DNA from: Runella zeae DSM 19591
GTDB lineage: Bacteria; Bacteroidota; Bacteroidia; Cytophagales; Spirosomataceae
Reading direction: 5' to 3'
Assembly: GCF_000423565.1 (NCBI RefSeq)
Contig: NZ_KE384036.1
Location: 124,001 to 188,000 of the forward strand
DNA: 64,000 nucleotides
The notes beneath the pieces were generated by a model. It made no database searches, was not told where the DNA came from, and saw only the letters and a list, made by a program, of their open reading frames with translations. Below, piece by piece: positions 26,801 through 34,443 of the stretch (its first letter is position 1; each line of letters starts with the position of its first letter). The translations under genes were made by a program, and so were the position numbers.

Positions 26801-26820
26801 CCTCCCTTAAAAATAGGTAG
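23818..26820 (+). CDS. Reg_prop/Y_Y_Y two-component sensor histidine kinase
   Basis: 1000 residues. After a signal peptide (to about residue 26, LQAAVAQ) come many propeller repeats of the form DxxGxIWLxTxxGGI (residues ~30-640), an Ig-like Y_Y_Y domain (~655-740, IRYQYQLEGADTDWLGP), one membrane helix (~745-768), a HisKA_3 dimerisation box with His about 800 (QDFHDELGNRLAAIR) and a NarX-type ATPase (ALTNCVKHA, DDGIGI). The large periplasmic sensor resembles polysaccharide-sensing hybrids of Bacteroidota, but here receiver and DNA-binding parts are on a separate gene 27 bp downstream. Ligand unknown. Confidence 0.93.
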   Translation: MLINHWFPKGLFVCIWLLGILQAAVAQVYHFQHYDIFSGLGQSQVSDIEQDRFGYIWLSTRGGGISRFDGLHFTTYRKEDNLPANNIVSLEISPKGSMYVGTSLGLSIYDGKKTLPVKSPTQESYTVASVIGDKRGNIYAICNASRLGKLVKDSLIFLKKQGSERPSFYSDMTLNPLQQLMVATYSGEIFEVTSTHLQHRYTTPDGLVLRCILFDSKDSLWLGTEQGIFRTSAKNKNIQKSDLKLISKELAYEMIEASDGSVWVGLSVGAMKYNQGKVLQFGSNNGFTNFMVKGLLEDREGNIWFTTDGDGVYKFTNPSFTSLNESSGLSANTISSFVMTPSGVLWVSYFGKGLDIWNPQTQKRLPVPKALQNKRINCLATDNEGNVWIGLAGPGVYKVSKNQTEYIPLDSYITSHGIILFMEAGQGKEMWISTSNGVLVHDGSQLRHYSYRDGLKGVFVRRTLQLPSGETLISGARGLNVIKDRTLTEFLYDKDLASFPALSMAQRPDGLLALGSFEDGVAVLDLKTGKKKYFTVKNGLCSNLIYNTIFDKEGRLWIGTERGIDQLDITKDLKINNLRHFNETDGFIARETNANTAMLSPEGDLWIGTIKGLFHYQPNKAKNTLKALKVHFTDVRIPFDTTNLAQYGESENSWYNVPVSLELPYTKNQLKISYIAINHSRPDHIRYQYQLEGADTDWLGPTEQTAVVYSHLIPGKYRFKVRASLGDNQWGEISAYEFEIIPPFYQRWWFILIIVVAMVSLAILSQKLYIQYRTRRVLAYEKLKQEAEAAIRVQIAQDFHDELGNRLAAIRMQSNVLKFRFNGHESEEKRIVGEIEKNVVRLFRDTKDFIWSIDPESNQITELALYIKDLGENLLQDTPIRFHANTHFPPDATDLVLPPGWSIQVIMIFKEALTNCVKHAQCKNIYFTATIEQQLLTFELIDDGIGIKFPTEGYHKGLVNMRQRAEKIHCHLTIKPENLKGTIVQLKGKIPTKTASLKNR

Positions 26821-26847
26821 CTTTTAAGGGTCTAACCAAAACGTATA

Positions 26848-27474
26848 ATGAACAACGTCACAAGAATCACCGTCATTGAAGACAATGAGGCCGTCAAAGA
26901 TGGCCTTGCGCTCATCATTGGAAGTCAGCAGCGATTTCAGGTAGTCAATACCTATACCAACTGTATCGACGCCCTCAAAAACCTCCGTAGAGATATGCCC
27001 GACTTGGTCTTGATTGACCTTGAGCTACCGGGTATGCATGGCATAGAAGGCATCAAGCGTATCTTGCGTGAGCGCCCTCATACCACCTTACTTGTCGTAA
27101 GTGTACACGAAGACAGTAAACTTGTCTTTGAGGCACTTTGCGCGGGTGCATCGGGTTATTTAACAAAAGATACTGACCACATTAGGCTGCTCAATGCCAT
27201 CGATGAAGTATTAAGTGGAGGAGCACCTATGAGTTCAAAAATCGCCTCTTTGGTAGTAAAATCTTTTCAACGAAATCTCAATTCGCCGCTCTCAGATCGT
27301 GAGACGGATGTATTGACTCTTTTGTCGAAAGGTAAAACTTATCATTCTATCGCCGATGAGCTTTTTATCAGTGTCGAAACTGTCAAAACCCACATTAGAA
27401 ATATATACCAAAAACTACACGTCACTAACAAAACTGAAGCCCTCAAAAAAGCCGTCAAAGACAAGCTTATTTGA
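26848..27474 (+). CDS. NarL/LuxR-type response regulator
   Basis: 208 residues: receiver domain with VIEDN and phospho-acceptor Asp in LVLIDLELPGMHG, then a LuxR-type helix-turn-helix (LSDRETDVLTLLSKGKTYHSIADELFISVETVKTHIRNIYQKL). It lies 27 bp after the HisKA_3 sensor kinase and is its natural partner. Likely acts on local genes such as the protease or propeller genes downstream, though this is only positional inference. A strong terminator follows. Confidence 0.94.
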   Translation: MNNVTRITVIEDNEAVKDGLALIIGSQQRFQVVNTYTNCIDALKNLRRDMPDLVLIDLELPGMHGIEGIKRILRERPHTTLLVVSVHEDSKLVFEALCAGASGYLTKDTDHIRLLNAIDEVLSGGAPMSSKIASLVVKSFQRNLNSPLSDRETDVLTLLSKGKTYHSIADELFISVETVKTHIRNIYQKLHVTNKTEALKKAVKDKLI

Positions 27475-27522
27475 CATAACGATTTTTGGGGGATAAAACA
27501 CCCATTTTAATCTTTTATCGGT

Positions 27523-27562
27523 AGCAGACTATGAACACAACCCTCTCATAGTCTGCTTTTTA
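27523..27562 (+). terminator. terminator after the sensor/regulator operon
   Basis: Stem AGCAGACTATGA / TCATAGTCTGCT (27523-27534 and 27546-27557), followed by TTTTTA. Confidence 0.85.
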
Positions 27563-27645
27563 GTTATAAAACCACTATTTTGGGGTGATGCGCAGCATTG
27601 AAGATTTTTGTTGCTTTATGGTTATTATTCAACCCTTATAAAGCC

Positions 27646-28899
27646 ATGAAAAACTTATTGCTGCTCCTCGCGGTGCTTTTCGCTAGCTTCTATACCCAAG
27701 CAAGCAAACCTACCGAACAAGAAGAAGTTTATGGACTCCACTTGGCCAACGGCCGCCAATCGACCCGCATTCGATTTGAATTACATTCTAATCTGATCAT
27801 CGTACCAGTTAAAATCAACAAGTCGGATACCCTTCGATTTGTGTTGGATACGGGCGTAGGCTCTACGATTCTGACCGATGCCTCGGTAGCTCATAAATTG
27901 GGCATGAAATCGGTTCGAAAAATGAAAATTCAAGGCATGGGAAATGGCGAAGCCATGGCTGCGGATGTGACAGTAGGCAACACCCTCAAGGTAGGAAAGC
28001 TCCAAGCATTCAAACACAATGTAGTGGTGATGGACAAAGACATTCTGCGACTTTCAGAATTTGTGGGAGTACCTATTCACGGTATTTTTGGGTACGAAAT
28101 CTTCAATAAGTTTGTGGTAACAATTGATTTCAACCGCCAAGAACTCACCCTCACTACTCCCACCAAATACAAATACTCCACCAAGCAAGGGGATAGATTT
28201 CCGATTGTGATTGAAAAAACAAAACCTTATTTGGACGCAGTCACGGTGGTGTCCAACGACCGCGAGTTGCCTATCAGAGTAGTGTTGGATACAGGCGCGG
28301 GTCATGCGCTGATGCTCAATACCTCTGCTTCCAACATACAACTCCCCCAAAAAGTAGTCAAAGCCCAGCTCGGCGTAGGACTAGCAGGGGTTATCAATGG
28401 GCATATCGGTCGAATTCCCAAAGTACGTATCGGCAATTTTGAACTCAATGATGTGATCACCACTTTTCCCGACAGCAGCGCCTTTGGCGTCAAAATCACC
28501 GACCAGCATCCCTACCGTGATGGTAATCTTGGCGGTGAATTGCTGCGTAGATTCAAGGTTACTTTCAATTATGAGGCGGGCTATATAGTGCTAAAGCCCA
28601 ATAAAAAACGCTTCAACGACCGCTTTGAACACGACATGAGCGGCATTGATGTAAGGGCCAAAGGCAATCGCTTTCGCCAATATTATGTAGAAAACATCGT
28701 AGAAGGCTCTCCTGCACAGCAAGCGGGACTACAAGAAGGTGACGAACTGCTGTTTATCAACAACGAATCGGTAGAAGATTTGGCACTTTCGGAGCTTTAT
28801 CGGATGTTTCAACGAAAAGAAGGTAAAGAAATCAGATTAGTAGTACGTAGAAATGGCCGCCCTGTCTCAATTGATTTTGCGTTGAAAAGGATAATTTAA
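27646..28899 (+). CDS. exported aspartyl (retropepsin-like) protease with PDZ domain
   Basis: 417 residues. Signal peptide MKNLLLLLAVLFASFYTQAS, then two retropepsin-like halves, each with its own catalytic DTG: FVLDTGVGSTILTD (Asp about 68) and VVLDTGAGHALMLN (Asp about 215). A PDZ domain follows (about 335-405: VENIVEGSPAQQAGLQEGDELLFINNE). With both halves in one chain it could act as a monomer, as pepsin does. Likely periplasmic or cell-surface. ATG at 27646 is preferred to a TTG at 27598. Substrate unknown; a terminator separates it from the upstream operon. Confidence 0.88.
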   Translation: MKNLLLLLAVLFASFYTQASKPTEQEEVYGLHLANGRQSTRIRFELHSNLIIVPVKINKSDTLRFVLDTGVGSTILTDASVAHKLGMKSVRKMKIQGMGNGEAMAADVTVGNTLKVGKLQAFKHNVVVMDKDILRLSEFVGVPIHGIFGYEIFNKFVVTIDFNRQELTLTTPTKYKYSTKQGDRFPIVIEKTKPYLDAVTVVSNDRELPIRVVLDTGAGHALMLNTSASNIQLPQKVVKAQLGVGLAGVINGHIGRIPKVRIGNFELNDVITTFPDSSAFGVKITDQHPYRDGNLGGELLRRFKVTFNYEAGYIVLKPNKKRFNDRFEHDMSGIDVRAKGNRFRQYYVENIVEGSPAQQAGLQEGDELLFINNESVEDLALSELYRMFQRKEGKEIRLVVRRNGRPVSIDFALKRII

Positions 28900-28933
28900 T
28901 ACCTTTCAGTTCCTTTAACCAACGCCCTCTTTC

Positions 28934-29884
28934 ATGCCTAAACCATTTCTAATTATTCTCCTTCTTTGGAGTTTACAAGCTTATACTCAAAACATACGCT
29001 TAGACAACCCACCCCAAGCGCCCCTCGTGTTTGTACCAGCAAGCACGGGGGCTTATGAGCGGGATTTTGCACTATCGCCCGATGGCACCGAAATGTACTG
29101 GTCGATAGTTGCCCCCAAAAATATTTTTAGTGCTATCGTTGGTCGAAAATTAATCAATGGTCAGTGGAGTGCGCCGCAGGTGGCCCCTTTTTCAGGACAA
29201 TTTAGCGACCTTGAACCCGCTTTTTCACCCGATGGCAAACGCCTTTATTTTGCTTCAAACCGCCCTGCTTCTCCCACTGATTCTACTAAAGATTTTGACA
29301 TTTGGTACGTAGAGCGTACTTCTTTGGGCTGGTCTATGCCCAAAAACATAGGCACGCCTATCAACACCCCCGATGCCGACGAATATTATCCTTCACTCAC
29401 TCATAACGGGACTCTTTACTTTACAGCAATTTATAAAAATGGTCTCGGCAAAGACGACTTATGGCGCAGCGAATGGGTCAACGGCCAATACACCTCACCC
29501 AAACTCGTGGCCCAACCCATCAGTACCGAAGACTACGAGTTTAATGCCTATGTTTTGCCCGACGAATCTAAATTGTTTTATACGAGTTGTTTCCGAAAAA
29601 ATGGCGTTTTAGACTGCGACTTGGTTGTGAGTTCGCGCTTGTCCGACGGCAGTTGGAGTTCCCCAAAACCGCTGGAAGGAGTCAACTCTGACAAGCTTGA
29701 TTATTGTCCCTTCGTATCTCCTGATGGAAAAGTTCTTTTTTTTACCAGTGAACGAGCCCCGAAAAATTGGGATTTGACGAAACCGCTGTCTTACCAAGAT
29801 TTACGAAAACGTCTTCAATCCCCCCAAAATGGCGAAGCTGATCTCTATTGGGTAGAACTCAAATCTGTACTTCCAAAACCATGA
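28934..29884 (+). CDS. exported PD40/TolB-like beta-propeller protein
   Basis: 316 residues with a signal peptide (MPKPFLIILLLWSLQAYTQ). The mature protein contains PD40-type repeats: FALSPDGTEMYWS, PAFSPDGKRLYFASNRP, PSLTHNGTLYFTA, AYVLPDESKLFYTS and PFVSPDGKVLFFTSERAP. Such propellers are usually periplasmic or secreted binding proteins; no catalytic residues are evident. Its stop codon overlaps the next gene by 4 bp (ATGA), so the two are translationally coupled. Confidence 0.85.
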   Translation: MPKPFLIILLLWSLQAYTQNIRLDNPPQAPLVFVPASTGAYERDFALSPDGTEMYWSIVAPKNIFSAIVGRKLINGQWSAPQVAPFSGQFSDLEPAFSPDGKRLYFASNRPASPTDSTKDFDIWYVERTSLGWSMPKNIGTPINTPDADEYYPSLTHNGTLYFTAIYKNGLGKDDLWRSEWVNGQYTSPKLVAQPISTEDYEFNAYVLPDESKLFYTSCFRKNGVLDCDLVVSSRLSDGSWSSPKPLEGVNSDKLDYCPFVSPDGKVLFFTSERAPKNWDLTKPLSYQDLRKRLQSPQNGEADLYWVELKSVLPKP

Positions 29885-31035
29885 AACGAATATACACCAT
29901 TGACATCACGCGCGGCTTGGTGATGATTATCATGGCCTTAGATCATGTGAGAGATTTGTTACACACGACCGCCTTTACCCAAGACCCTACCGACCTACGT
30001 ACTACCACCACTGCCCTCTTTCTGACGCGTTGGGTCACACATCTTTGTGCGCCTAGCTTTGTGTTTTTATCGGGTACATCGGCCTACTTAACTTTCAAAA
30101 GCCAAAACAATCTCACTCAAACCCGTCAATTTTTGCTCAGTCGCGGACTTTGGTTGATGTTTCTGGAAATCACCATCGTCAATTTTGCCTTTTGGTTCGA
30201 CCTACAATTTCGGACTATCATCCTGCAAGTCATTTTTGCCATTGGGGTGGGTTTTGTAGCCCTTTCATTTTTGCTAAAAATCCCGGTCAAAACTTTGGGC
30301 ATCATAGCCGTCCTCCTCATTGTGCTGCATGGGCTTACTTTTTTTGTGCCAATCCCCAAAGACCAAGCGGCCGCTATAGGGTGGTCGTTTTTGTTTCGAA
30401 CCAATGTATTCCCTCTTTCTCCCAATTTTGTACTTGGTACGCTTTATCCGGTAGTTCCGTGGTTTGGGATCATGCTCGCGGGCTTTTCGTTTGGGGCAGT
30501 GCTTCAAAAACCTACGCGTCGCACATGGTTATGGCGTGCTTCCTTTATGGCACTTGGTTTGTTTGTGATTGTTCGATTCTTGAATTATTATGGAGACCCA
30601 AGCCTCTGGAGCAAGCAATCTTCGGATTGGTTTACGGTGCTGTCGTTTATCAATGTATCCAAATATCCTCCCTCGCTTTTGTATACCCTTTTGATGTTGG
30701 GGTTGATGTTTGCTATTTTGGCCTTGGGCGATGTACAACCCAATGTCCTTACCGAACTATTGGCAACTTACGGACGCGTGCCTTTGTTTTACTATCTTCT
30801 TCACTGGTACCTCATTCACCTTCTGATGTTTGGTATGGTGTTTTGGCAAGGATTTACTTGGAAAGATATTCCCATCGGCCCCTTTAGTTTTGGACGTCCT
30901 CCAAAGAGCGGCGTCGAATTGCCTATCGTATATCTTGTATGGGGCGGGGTAGTACTTGCACTCTATCCCCTCTGCCGATGGTATGCACGCTATAAAGCTG
31001 CCCACAAAGACAAGAAGTGGTTGTCTTATTTGTAA
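29881..31035 (+). CDS. DUF1624 (heparan-alpha-glucosaminide acetyltransferase-like) membrane protein
   Basis: 384 residues with about ten membrane helices. It begins RIYTIDITRGLVMIIMALDHVRDLLH, the R-x-x-x-x-D-x-x-R-G-x-x-x-x-x-M-x-x-D-H pattern of the DUF1624/YeiB-like acyltransferase group, in which the Asp-His is thought to matter for transfer of acetyl groups across the membrane. HLCAPSFVFLSGTSAYL and RVPLFYYLLHWYLIHLL are further marks. ATG overlaps the stop of the preceding propeller gene. Acceptor molecule unknown. Confidence 0.87.
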   Translation: MKRIYTIDITRGLVMIIMALDHVRDLLHTTAFTQDPTDLRTTTTALFLTRWVTHLCAPSFVFLSGTSAYLTFKSQNNLTQTRQFLLSRGLWLMFLEITIVNFAFWFDLQFRTIILQVIFAIGVGFVALSFLLKIPVKTLGIIAVLLIVLHGLTFFVPIPKDQAAAIGWSFLFRTNVFPLSPNFVLGTLYPVVPWFGIMLAGFSFGAVLQKPTRRTWLWRASFMALGLFVIVRFLNYYGDPSLWSKQSSDWFTVLSFINVSKYPPSLLYTLLMLGLMFAILALGDVQPNVLTELLATYGRVPLFYYLLHWYLIHLLMFGMVFWQGFTWKDIPIGPFSFGRPPKSGVELPIVYLVWGGVVLALYPLCRWYARYKAAHKDKKWLSYL

Positions 31036-31104
31036 TTGAATCACTTTACAATTAATTGTCAATGAAATTTTATCAAATTGTGACGGTCATTCATCTCAAC
31101 ATAG

Positions 31105-31220
31105 AGCTTCTCCGAAGCTATTCTTCCACGACAGCATTCTCACCCTCTGCCTCGGAGAAGCAAAAGGTTTGTAGCTAACAAGTCGTCTCCCAACAAACAA
31201 AAGACTTCGGAGAAGTCAAA
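31105..31220 (+). repeat. dispersed non-coding repeat, copy A
   Basis: Shares with 40117-40210 the segments TGCCTCGGAGA-GCA, GTTTGTAGCTAACAAGTC and GGAGAAGTCAAAC in the same order. It also contains self-complementary pieces (CTTCTCCGAAG at 31108-31118 and CTTCGGAGAAG at 31205-31215) that could fold it into one large hairpin. Confidence 0.7.
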
Positions 31221-31298
31221 CCCAAGCTTTATGGAGGAGCGAATCAAAAAACATTTGTGAAAAGGAGAGCTGTAATACCTGCTATACTAAGCATAGAA

Positions 31299-31357
31299 GA
31301 CCTTCTGATTATATTTGAGCGCATGGGCTCACTCAAACATCAATCAGAAGGTTTTTA
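31299..31357 (+). terminator. hairpin terminator
   Basis: Outer stem ACCTTCTGATT / AATCAGAAGGT (31300-31310 and 31342-31352) with an inner TTTGAG / CTCAAA stem, followed by TTTTTAT on the plus strand. Confidence 0.75.
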
Positions 31358-31409
31358 TAAGAATCATCTAAATTCAGAATGACTCACAGGGGAAGCTCAA
31401 ACAAGGAAT

Positions 31410-32285
31410 TTACTTATGTTTCAGACGCTCATATACCAACTGTATGATACCGTCTTTTAGGCCCAAATCAGGCACCAAAATCTTATTCGCTCCGGCCCAT
31501 TTCATCACCGAAATATAAATATCAGAAGCCGGTACAATCACATCGGCACGGTCGGCGTTGAGGCGTAGCTTGTGCACGCGCTCTTCTTGGCTAAACGACG
31601 CAATATAATCTCTCATCCGCTGAAGTTCTGAGAGAGATGTAGCATTTTCTTCCGTTTTGTTGACCAAGTTAAATAGCTTCGAAATATTACCACCTGTACC
31701 CACAGCCGTTACAGGTTCAAGCGTATCTACATTATCTTCTATCCAATCTTCTATTTTGCGCCAAGCCCCTTTACTCTCTTTTCCTTCAAGCAAGCGCACT
31801 GAGCCGATTTTGAAGGATTTAGAAGCGACTTTTTGACGGTTAAAATAAATATTCAATTCGGTACTTCCCCCACCCACATCAATGTGAAGGTACTGACCGT
31901 CTTCGATTGATTGCACCACCACATTATTGATAAGCTGCGCCTCCTTGATACCATCGATGATATGAATCCTAATCCCCGTGACAGCCGCTATACGCTCCGC
32001 CACCTCGTGTCCATTGCCCGATTCTCTCATAGCAGATGTGGCACAAGCCATGTAGCCATCTACCTCATGCAGCTCCATCAGAAGCTTGTAGCACTGCATC
32101 AATTTTAGGGTTCGTGCCTCGCTTTCAGGGGTTATGTTTCCAAAATTAAAAACATCATGCCCTAAGCGTAAAGGAAAACGTACATACTCTACTCTCTTAA
32201 AACTGGTGTGTCCGCCGTCGTGCAAAACCGACGAAATTTGCAGCCGTGCTGCGTTGGAACCAATATCAATTGCTGCGATTTTCAA
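31410..32285 (-). CDS. Ppx/GppA family exopolyphosphatase
   Basis: About 291 residues of the Ppx/GppA phosphatase family (ASKHA fold). The N-terminal phosphate-1 motif is IAAIDIGSNAARLQIS; the second motif is YLHIDVGGGSTELNIY; VTAVGTGGNISKLFN and VIVPASDIYISVMKW follow. It hydrolyses polyphosphate and/or pppGpp. No ATG is available; TTG at 32285 gives the usual MKIAAIDIGSN start. A TTG at 32312 would overlap a TACATTTG sequence (minus strand 32317-32310) that looks like its own -7 element, so the shorter start is preferred. Confidence 0.85.
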   Translation of the reverse strand: MKIAAIDIGSNAARLQISSVLHDGGHTSFKRVEYVRFPLRLGHDVFNFGNITPESEARTLKLMQCYKLLMELHEVDGYMACATSAMRESGNGHEVAERIAAVTGIRIHIIDGIKEAQLINNVVVQSIEDGQYLHIDVGGGSTELNIYFNRQKVASKSFKIGSVRLLEGKESKGAWRKIEDWIEDNVDTLEPVTAVGTGGNISKLFNLVNKTEENATSLSELQRMRDYIASFSQEERVHKLRLNADRADVIVPASDIYISVMKWAGANKILVPDLGLKDGIIQLVYERLKHK

Positions 32286-32359
32286 CGATTGTTTTTCATT
32301 TAGTTTCCGCAAATGTAAAACGTAGTAGATTACCTTTTAATAATCAATTGGGTTAATTT

Positions 32360-32390
32360 TTGAAAAATCAGACAATCCTAGTTAGTTTTG
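32360..32390 (+). promoter_or_regulatory. promoter of the carbamoyltransferase gene
   Basis: TTG (32360-32362), 20-bp spacer, TAGTTTTG (32383-32390), a full Bacteroidota promoter match, leaving a 5' leader of roughly 105 nt before the ATG at 32503. Confidence 0.7.
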
Positions 32391-32502
32391 TCGGTCATTA
32401 TTAAAGTAAATCAAAAAATAAAGTTGGCAAACTTTTGTTAACGTTGTGTCGGTTTTAAATTTTAGTGACCCGAAGTCAACAGTTAACCTACCGATTTGTA
32501 GA

Positions 32503-34365
32503 ATGAAAATACTTGGAATCTCTGCTTTTTATCACGATTCAGCCGCTGCTTTGATAGATAACGGCGAAATCGTAGCCGCCGCACAAGAAGAACGCTTTAC
32601 CCGCAAAAAACACGACCCCAATTTCCCAGCCAATGCCGTCAAGTATTGTCTTGAATATGGCGGTACTACCCTCAATGAGCTAGATGCCATTGTATTCTAC
32701 GATAAGCCTCTTCTCAAATTCGAGCGTTTGCTAGAAACTTACTACACTTTTGCGCCCAAAGGAATCAAATCGTTTATTACGGCGATTCCGGTGTGGATCA
32801 AAGAAAAAATGTTTCTCAAGCGCCTCATCAAAGAAGAACTAGAGAAAATCGGTTATGACCCCAAAAAGCCCGTCAAACTTCTTTTTCCGGAGCACCACTT
32901 GTCGCACGCAGCAAGTGCTTACTATCCTTCTCCCTACGAAAAAGCCGCGATTTTGACCATAGATGGCGTAGGCGAATGGGCAACCGCCTCTATTTGCTCG
33001 GGCGAAGGCAACAAAATTTCTATTCTCAAAGAACTACGATTTCCTCATTCGTTGGGGCTTTTATATTCGGCATTTACTTACTTTCTGGGCTTCAAAGTTA
33101 ACTCTGGTGAGTACAAACTCATGGGCTTGGCTCCCTACGGAAACCCCTCCTCACCCGATGTAGATAAGTATGTAGAAACTATCAAAAAGGAGTTGATAGA
33201 CCTCAAAGAAGATGGCTCTATCTGGCTCGACCAAAAATACTTCGACTACGCTACTGGCCTCAAGATGGTCAACGAAAGCGAATGGGAGCGCATGTTTGGC
33301 ATGAAAACCCGTAGACCTGAAGACCCTCTCGAAGCACATCATTGTAATCTGGGTTTGGCGATTCAGCGCGTTACGGAGGAAGTAGTAGTGAAGATGGCTC
33401 AAGAAGCCAAACGCCTTACGGGAGCCGACTATTTGTGTTTGGCGGGTGGTGTGGCGCTCAACTGCGTTTCTAACGGAAAACTGCAAAAAGCCAATGTCTT
33501 CAAAGAAGTCTTTATACAACCTGCCGCTGGGGATGCAGGAGGTGCCCTTGGCGCAGCTCTCACGGCTTATTACATTTATTTTGACCAAAAACGCGTCATC
33601 AATTATACCCAAGATGCGATGAGCGGCTCTTATTTAGGGCCTACTTTTTCAGATTTGGATGTAGAATTGGTAGCAAAAAAATACAAAGCCGTTGCCAAAA
33701 AATTTGAAAACTTCGACGAACTTACCCAAGAAGTCGCCAAAATCTTAGCGGAAGGCAACGTAGTAGGCTGGGTACAAGGGCGCATGGAGTTTGGGCCACG
33801 CGCATTGGGCGCACGAAGTATTCTAGGTGACCCACGCAACGCTGAGATGCAGAAAAAGCTCAACGTCAAAATCAAATATCGGGAGTCGTTCCGTCCGTTT
33901 GCGCCTTCGGTATTGGCCGAAAAAGTAGGCGAATACTTCGACTACGAAGGCATTTCGCCTTATATGTTGCTTGTGCATCCTGTCAAAGACTCACGTCGCA
34001 AGCCACTTCCCGCCGACTTTGATTCGTTTGATTTGCGCAACAAACTTTATTACTTGCGTTCGGATTTGCCTTCTATTACGCACATCGATTTTTCGGCACG
34101 GATTCAGACAGTGCACAAAAACACCAACCCACGTTACTATCAACTCATTAGCGATTTTGAGAAATTGACAGGATATGGGGTCATCGTAAATACCTCTTTC
34201 AACGTAAGAGGGGAACCTATCGTAAGTACCCCCAACGACGCCTATCGTTGTTTTATGCGTACCGAAATGGACTATCTAGTGGTGGGCAATTACGTGTTTG
34301 ACAAACGTCAGCAACCTCACTGGGAAGACACCGATAACTGGAAAGAAGAATTCACTTTGGATTAA
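32503..34365 (+). CDS. carbamoyltransferase (NodU/CmcH family)
   Basis: A 620-residue O-carbamoyltransferase. The N-terminal Kae1-like domain starts KILGISAFYHDSAAALI with QEERFTRKKHD, the metal-site EHHLSHAASAYYPSPY and DGVGEWATA. The C-terminal domain has GRMEFGPRALGARSILGDPRN and YRESFRPFAPSVL, which make carbamoyl-adenylate from carbamoyl phosphate and ATP. Relatives decorate Nod factors, antibiotics or sugars. Followed by an SGNH hydrolase, DUF5989 and SxtJ genes, a grouping seen in other genomes. ATG at 32503 is preferred to a GTG at 32446. Acceptor unknown, probably a surface glycan. Confidence 0.93.
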   Translation: MKILGISAFYHDSAAALIDNGEIVAAAQEERFTRKKHDPNFPANAVKYCLEYGGTTLNELDAIVFYDKPLLKFERLLETYYTFAPKGIKSFITAIPVWIKEKMFLKRLIKEELEKIGYDPKKPVKLLFPEHHLSHAASAYYPSPYEKAAILTIDGVGEWATASICSGEGNKISILKELRFPHSLGLLYSAFTYFLGFKVNSGEYKLMGLAPYGNPSSPDVDKYVETIKKELIDLKEDGSIWLDQKYFDYATGLKMVNESEWERMFGMKTRRPEDPLEAHHCNLGLAIQRVTEEVVVKMAQEAKRLTGADYLCLAGGVALNCVSNGKLQKANVFKEVFIQPAAGDAGGALGAALTAYYIYFDQKRVINYTQDAMSGSYLGPTFSDLDVELVAKKYKAVAKKFENFDELTQEVAKILAEGNVVGWVQGRMEFGPRALGARSILGDPRNAEMQKKLNVKIKYRESFRPFAPSVLAEKVGEYFDYEGISPYMLLVHPVKDSRRKPLPADFDSFDLRNKLYYLRSDLPSITHIDFSARIQTVHKNTNPRYYQLISDFEKLTGYGVIVNTSFNVRGEPIVSTPNDAYRCFMRTEMDYLVVGNYVFDKRQQPHWEDTDNWKEEFTLD

Positions 34366-34370
34366 GGCTA

Positions 34371-34411
34371 AAGACGAAAAGAGAGATACTTTGATTTCTC
34401 TCTTTCGTCTA
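34371..34411 (+). terminator. hairpin between carbamoyltransferase and SGNH genes
   Basis: AGACGAAAAGAGAGA (34372-34386) pairs with TCTCTCTTTCGTCT (34397-34410) with one bulge. No T run follows, so it may be a processing or weak attenuation site rather than a full terminator. Confidence 0.45.
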
Positions 34412-34443
34412 ATACCTAATAAACATCCAACGTCTGTTTCAAT

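Larger units (their letters stand above)
31036..31409. other. intergenic region with a dispersed repeat and a terminator
   Basis: 374 bp without a credible gene. It holds repeat copy A (31105-31220) and a strong plus-strand hairpin ending in a T run near 31352. The distance from the previous stop (31035) to that terminator leaves room for a small untranslated RNA, but no promoter is evident. Confidence 0.5.

Noticed and set aside
30150-30887. Long plus-strand ORF of 245 codons inside the DUF1624 gene
   Set aside because: Shadow of the membrane-protein gene in another frame; no domain and implausible composition.
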